A program made the position numbers and the translations under genes. From the NCBI RefSeq assembly GCF_002007115.1, contig NZ_MVAD01000001.1, forward strand, positions 1,178,001 through 1,242,000: a DNA stretch of 64,000 nt, given 5' to 3'. Positions 61,585-64,000 of the stretch are shown piece by piece. Numbering within the stretch: the stretch's first letter is position 1; each line of letters starts with the position of its first letter. Below the pieces are notes generated by a model. The model was not told where the DNA came from. It was given only the letters and a program-made list of their open reading frames with translations, and ran no database searches. Source of the DNA: Massilia sp. KIM (lineage in GTDB: Bacteria; Pseudomonadota; Gammaproteobacteria; Burkholderiales; Burkholderiaceae_D).

Positions 61585-63462
61585 ATGCAAGCACAGCCGA
61601 CCCCGGGCACTTCGCCTGCCCTCATCCTCATCAACGGATGCTTCCACACCGTCGACCGCGCCCAGCCCCAGGCCAGCGCGGTCGCCATTCGCGACGGCCG
61701 CTTCCTGGCCGTCGGCGACAGCGACTACGTGATGCGCTTCCGCGATCCGGACAGCCAGGTGATCGACCTGAACGGCCGCACCGTGATCCCGGGCCTGAAC
61801 GACTCCCACCTGCACCTGATCCGGGGCGGGTTGAACTACAACCTGGAGCTGCGCTGGGAAGGCGTGCCCTCGCTGGCCGACGCGCTGCGCATGCTCAAGG
61901 AACAGGCCGACCGCACGCCCAACCCGCAATGGGTGCGCGTGGTGGGCGGCTGGAACGAATTCCAGTTCGCCGAGCGTCGCATGCCGACGCTCGACGAAAT
62001 CAACGCCGCCGCGCCCGATACCCCGGTGTTCATCCTGCACCTGTACGACCGCGCGCTGCTCAACCGCGCGGCCCTGCGCGCGGTGGGCTATACCAAGGAC
62101 ACGCCCAACCCGCCGGGCGGCGAGATCGTGCGCGACGCGGCGGGCAACCCCACCGGGATGCTGATCGCGCGCCCGAACGCGATGATCCTCTACGCCACCC
62201 TGGCCAAGGGCCCCAAGCTGCCCTACGACCTGCAGGTGAACTCCACGCGCCAGTTCATGCGCGAACTGAACCGCCTGGGCCTGACCTCGGCCATCGACGC
62301 CGGCGGCGGCTTCCAGAATTATCCCGAGGACTACGCGGTCATCGAGGAGCTCGACCGCGCCGGCCAGCTGACGATCCGCATCGCCTACAACCTGTTCACC
62401 CAGAACAAGGGCCAGGAGCTGGAAGACTTCCAGCGCTGGACCGGCATGGTGGCGCCGGGGCAGGGCAGCGACTACTACCGCCACAACGGCGCCGGCGAGA
62501 TGCTGGTGTTCTCGGCCGCCGACTTCGAGGACTTCCTCGAGCCGCGTCCCGAGCTGGCGGCCGGCATGGAAGACGAGCTGGAAAAGGTGGTGCGCCACCT
62601 GGTGCAGAACCGCTGGCCCTTCCGCCTGCACGCCACCTACGACGAATCGATCTCGCGCATGCTCGACGTGTTCGAGAAGGTGAACCGCGAGATTCCCTTC
62701 GACGGCCTGCACTGGATGTTCGACCACTGCGAGACCATCACCCCGCGCAACATCGACCGCGTCAAGGCGCTGGGCGGAGGCATCGCGATCCAGCACCGCA
62801 TGGCCTTCCAGGGCGAATACTTCGTCGAGCGCTACGGCAGCGAGGCGGCGCGCCAGACCCCGCCGGTCAAGCGCATGCTGGACACCGGTGTGCCGGTCGG
62901 CGCCGGCACCGACGCCACCCGGGTGGCCAGCTACAACCCCTGGACCTCGCTGTACTGGCTGGTGTCCGGGCGCACCGTGGGCGGCCTGCCGCTGTACGGC
63001 AGCGGCGGCCACCTGCCGCGCAGCGTCGCGCTCGAGCTCTGGACCGCGGGCAGCGCCTGGTTCTCGAGCGAGCATGGCCGCAAGGGCAAGATCCAGGAAG
63101 GCATGCTGGCCGACCTGGCGGTGCTGTCCCAGGATTTCTTCAGCGTCGACGAGGAAGCGATCAAATCCATCGAATCGGTGCTGACCGTGGTCGGCGGCAA
63201 GGTCGTCCACGGCGCCGCCGAGTTCAGCGCGCTGGGGCCGCCGCCGATCCCGGTGCTGCCGGAATGGTCGCCGGTGCGCAGCACGCCTGGCCACTGGAGA
63301 AAGAGCGCGCCGGCGGCCCAGCCGGCCGCCCTGGCCCACCAGTGCCGCGGCGCCTGCGGCGTGCACGCCCACCAGCACGACGTCGCGCGCCGCTCCAAGG
63401 TGCCGGTGTCGGACTTCAGCGGCTTCTGGGGGGCGCTGGGCTGCAGCTGCTTCGCGTTCTGA
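61585..63462 (+). CDS. Amidohydrolase family protein (YtcJ-like) with Cys/His-rich tail
   Basis: A 625-residue YtcJ-type amidohydrolase with the fold's start (TVIPGLNDSHLHLIRGG, metal His in HLH), later His in FRLHATYDE and FDHCETI, and Asp in VGAGTDATRVASYNPW. Such enzymes hydrolyse amides or esters using metal. The canonical part ends near residue 570. An unusual tail follows with CRGAC, HAHQH and, at the end, GCSCFAF, a possible metal-binding segment absent from usual YtcJ proteins as far as I know. AAGGTGACC precedes the ATG. It probably shares a pathway with the isochorismatase-like enzyme and XapX. Confidence 0.9.
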   Translation: MQAQPTPGTSPALILINGCFHTVDRAQPQASAVAIRDGRFLAVGDSDYVMRFRDPDSQVIDLNGRTVIPGLNDSHLHLIRGGLNYNLELRWEGVPSLADALRMLKEQADRTPNPQWVRVVGGWNEFQFAERRMPTLDEINAAAPDTPVFILHLYDRALLNRAALRAVGYTKDTPNPPGGEIVRDAAGNPTGMLIARPNAMILYATLAKGPKLPYDLQVNSTRQFMRELNRLGLTSAIDAGGGFQNYPEDYAVIEELDRAGQLTIRIAYNLFTQNKGQELEDFQRWTGMVAPGQGSDYYRHNGAGEMLVFSAADFEDFLEPRPELAAGMEDELEKVVRHLVQNRWPFRLHATYDESISRMLDVFEKVNREIPFDGLHWMFDHCETITPRNIDRVKALGGGIAIQHRMAFQGEYFVERYGSEAARQTPPVKRMLDTGVPVGAGTDATRVASYNPWTSLYWLVSGRTVGGLPLYGSGGHLPRSVALELWTAGSAWFSSEHGRKGKIQEGMLADLAVLSQDFFSVDEEAIKSIESVLTVVGGKVVHGAAEFSALGPPPIPVLPEWSPVRSTPGHWRKSAPAAQPAALAHQCRGACGVHAHQHDVARRSKVPVSDFSGFWGALGCSCFAF

Positions 63463-63463
63463 C

Positions 63464-64000
63464 ATGGCGGCCCCACACAACCAGCGCCTGGAAGGCGTGA
63501 GCATGGGCTTCCTGGCGGGCTACGTCGACACCCTCGGCTTCATCGCCCTGTTCGGCCTGTTCACCGCCCACGTCACCGGCAACTTCGTGCTCATCGCGGT
63601 GTCGCTGGCCGACCCGGCCCAGACGCCCAGCCTGCTCAAGCTGCTGGCCTTCCCGGCCTTCATCCTGGGCGTGGCGGCGGCGCGCCTGCTGGTGGCCTAT
63701 TGCGAGGGACACGGCCGGCCGGCGGTCAAGCCCTCCTACCTGCTGCAGGCCTTGCTGCTGGCCGGCTTCATGGCCTGCGGCATGCTGGCCGAGCCGGTGG
63801 GCGACAGCGTCGGCGCGTTCGCGATGGCGGCCGGCCTGCTGGGCGCGGCGGCCATGGGGGCGCACAGCGCGGCCAGCAAGCTGCTGCTCACCCACCTGGC
63901 CCCGACCTCGATGATGACCGGGAACGTGACCCAGCTCGTGATCGACGGCGTCGACCAGCTGCGCGGGGCGGGCGACGCCGCCACGCGCGCCCGTTGCGGC
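63464..64000 (+). CDS. DUF1275 (YoaK) membrane protein, 3' end outside window
   Basis: The first 179 residues of a DUF1275 protein, a family of six-helix membrane proteins of unknown role. The signature is clear: GFLAGYVDTLGFIALFGLFT, then AHVTGNFVLIAVSLADP, and HLAPTSMMTGNVTQLVIDG. It starts one base after the amidohydrolase stop, so it belongs to the same operon. The window ends within the gene. Confidence 0.88.
   Translation, partial: MAAPHNQRLEGVSMGFLAGYVDTLGFIALFGLFTAHVTGNFVLIAVSLADPAQTPSLLKLLAFPAFILGVAAARLLVAYCEGHGRPAVKPSYLLQALLLAGFMACGMLAEPVGDSVGAFAMAAGLLGAAAMGAHSAASKLLLTHLAPTSMMTGNVTQLVIDGVDQLRGAGDAATRARCG

Overview
The window is a 64 kb piece of a high-GC bacterial chromosome. The gene types and protein style point to a betaproteobacterium of the Oxalobacteraceae (Massilia/Telluria-like). 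The clues are many GGDEF/EAL and PAS proteins, a Bug-type (TctABC) tripartite uptake system, TonB-linked oligosaccharide use, XapX and NodT/Emr-type efflux, and dense genes ending in strongly GC-biased codons. This is inference from protein character; there is no rRNA or other phylogenetic marker, and I saw no tRNA or CRISPR array.

Layout. 0-3.4 kb: end of a LytS-like kinase, its LytTR regulator, and a PAS-GGDEF-EAL protein. 3.4-9.9 kb: an unknown protein, a DUF455 ferritin-like protein coupled to DNA polymerase II, a flavin monooxygenase and CheV. 10-15.2 kb: a LysR regulator and a three-gene Emr-type efflux operon. 15.3-18.5 kb: tctCBA. 18.5-22.4 kb: a paoABC-like molybdenum aldehyde oxidoreductase. 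22.5-28 kb: DUF2145 pair, Rof, PurU, GNAT, ABM monooxygenase, catalase. 28-28.5 kb: a nest of repeats and terminators. 28.5-36.5 kb: a maltose-type oligosaccharide locus (TonB receptor, LacI regulator, GH65 phosphorylase, beta-phosphoglucomutase, MFS permease) with three copies of a likely LacI operator.

36.6-41.5 kb is an AT-richer accessory island. Its genes are orphan or decayed and nearly all face left: a nonsense-split gene, a possible PD-(D/E)XK protein, a secreted Cys-rich protein, a HEPN protein and a small unknown. They are separated by short palindromic repeats, and the right edge carries a 19-bp inverted repeat.

41.6-57.5 kb is mostly signalling: a GAF-GGDEF-EAL protein, an ankyrin protein, a divergent MFS/LysR pair, then a co-oriented locus of two related PAS histidine kinases, a FixJ-type regulator, a stand-alone receiver, two GGDEF/EAL proteins and a divergent chemoreceptor that carries a frameshift. 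A palindrome (TCATACC-N2-GGTATGA) precedes each transcription unit of this locus except the last kinase. A weaker copy lies before the catalase gene. I propose it as the target of the FixJ-type regulator.

57.6-64 kb: cytochrome c, pirin, OsmC, then a LysR regulator divergent from XapX, an isochorismatase-like hydrolase, a YtcJ-like amidohydrolase with a Cys/His-rich tail, and a truncated DUF1275 membrane protein.
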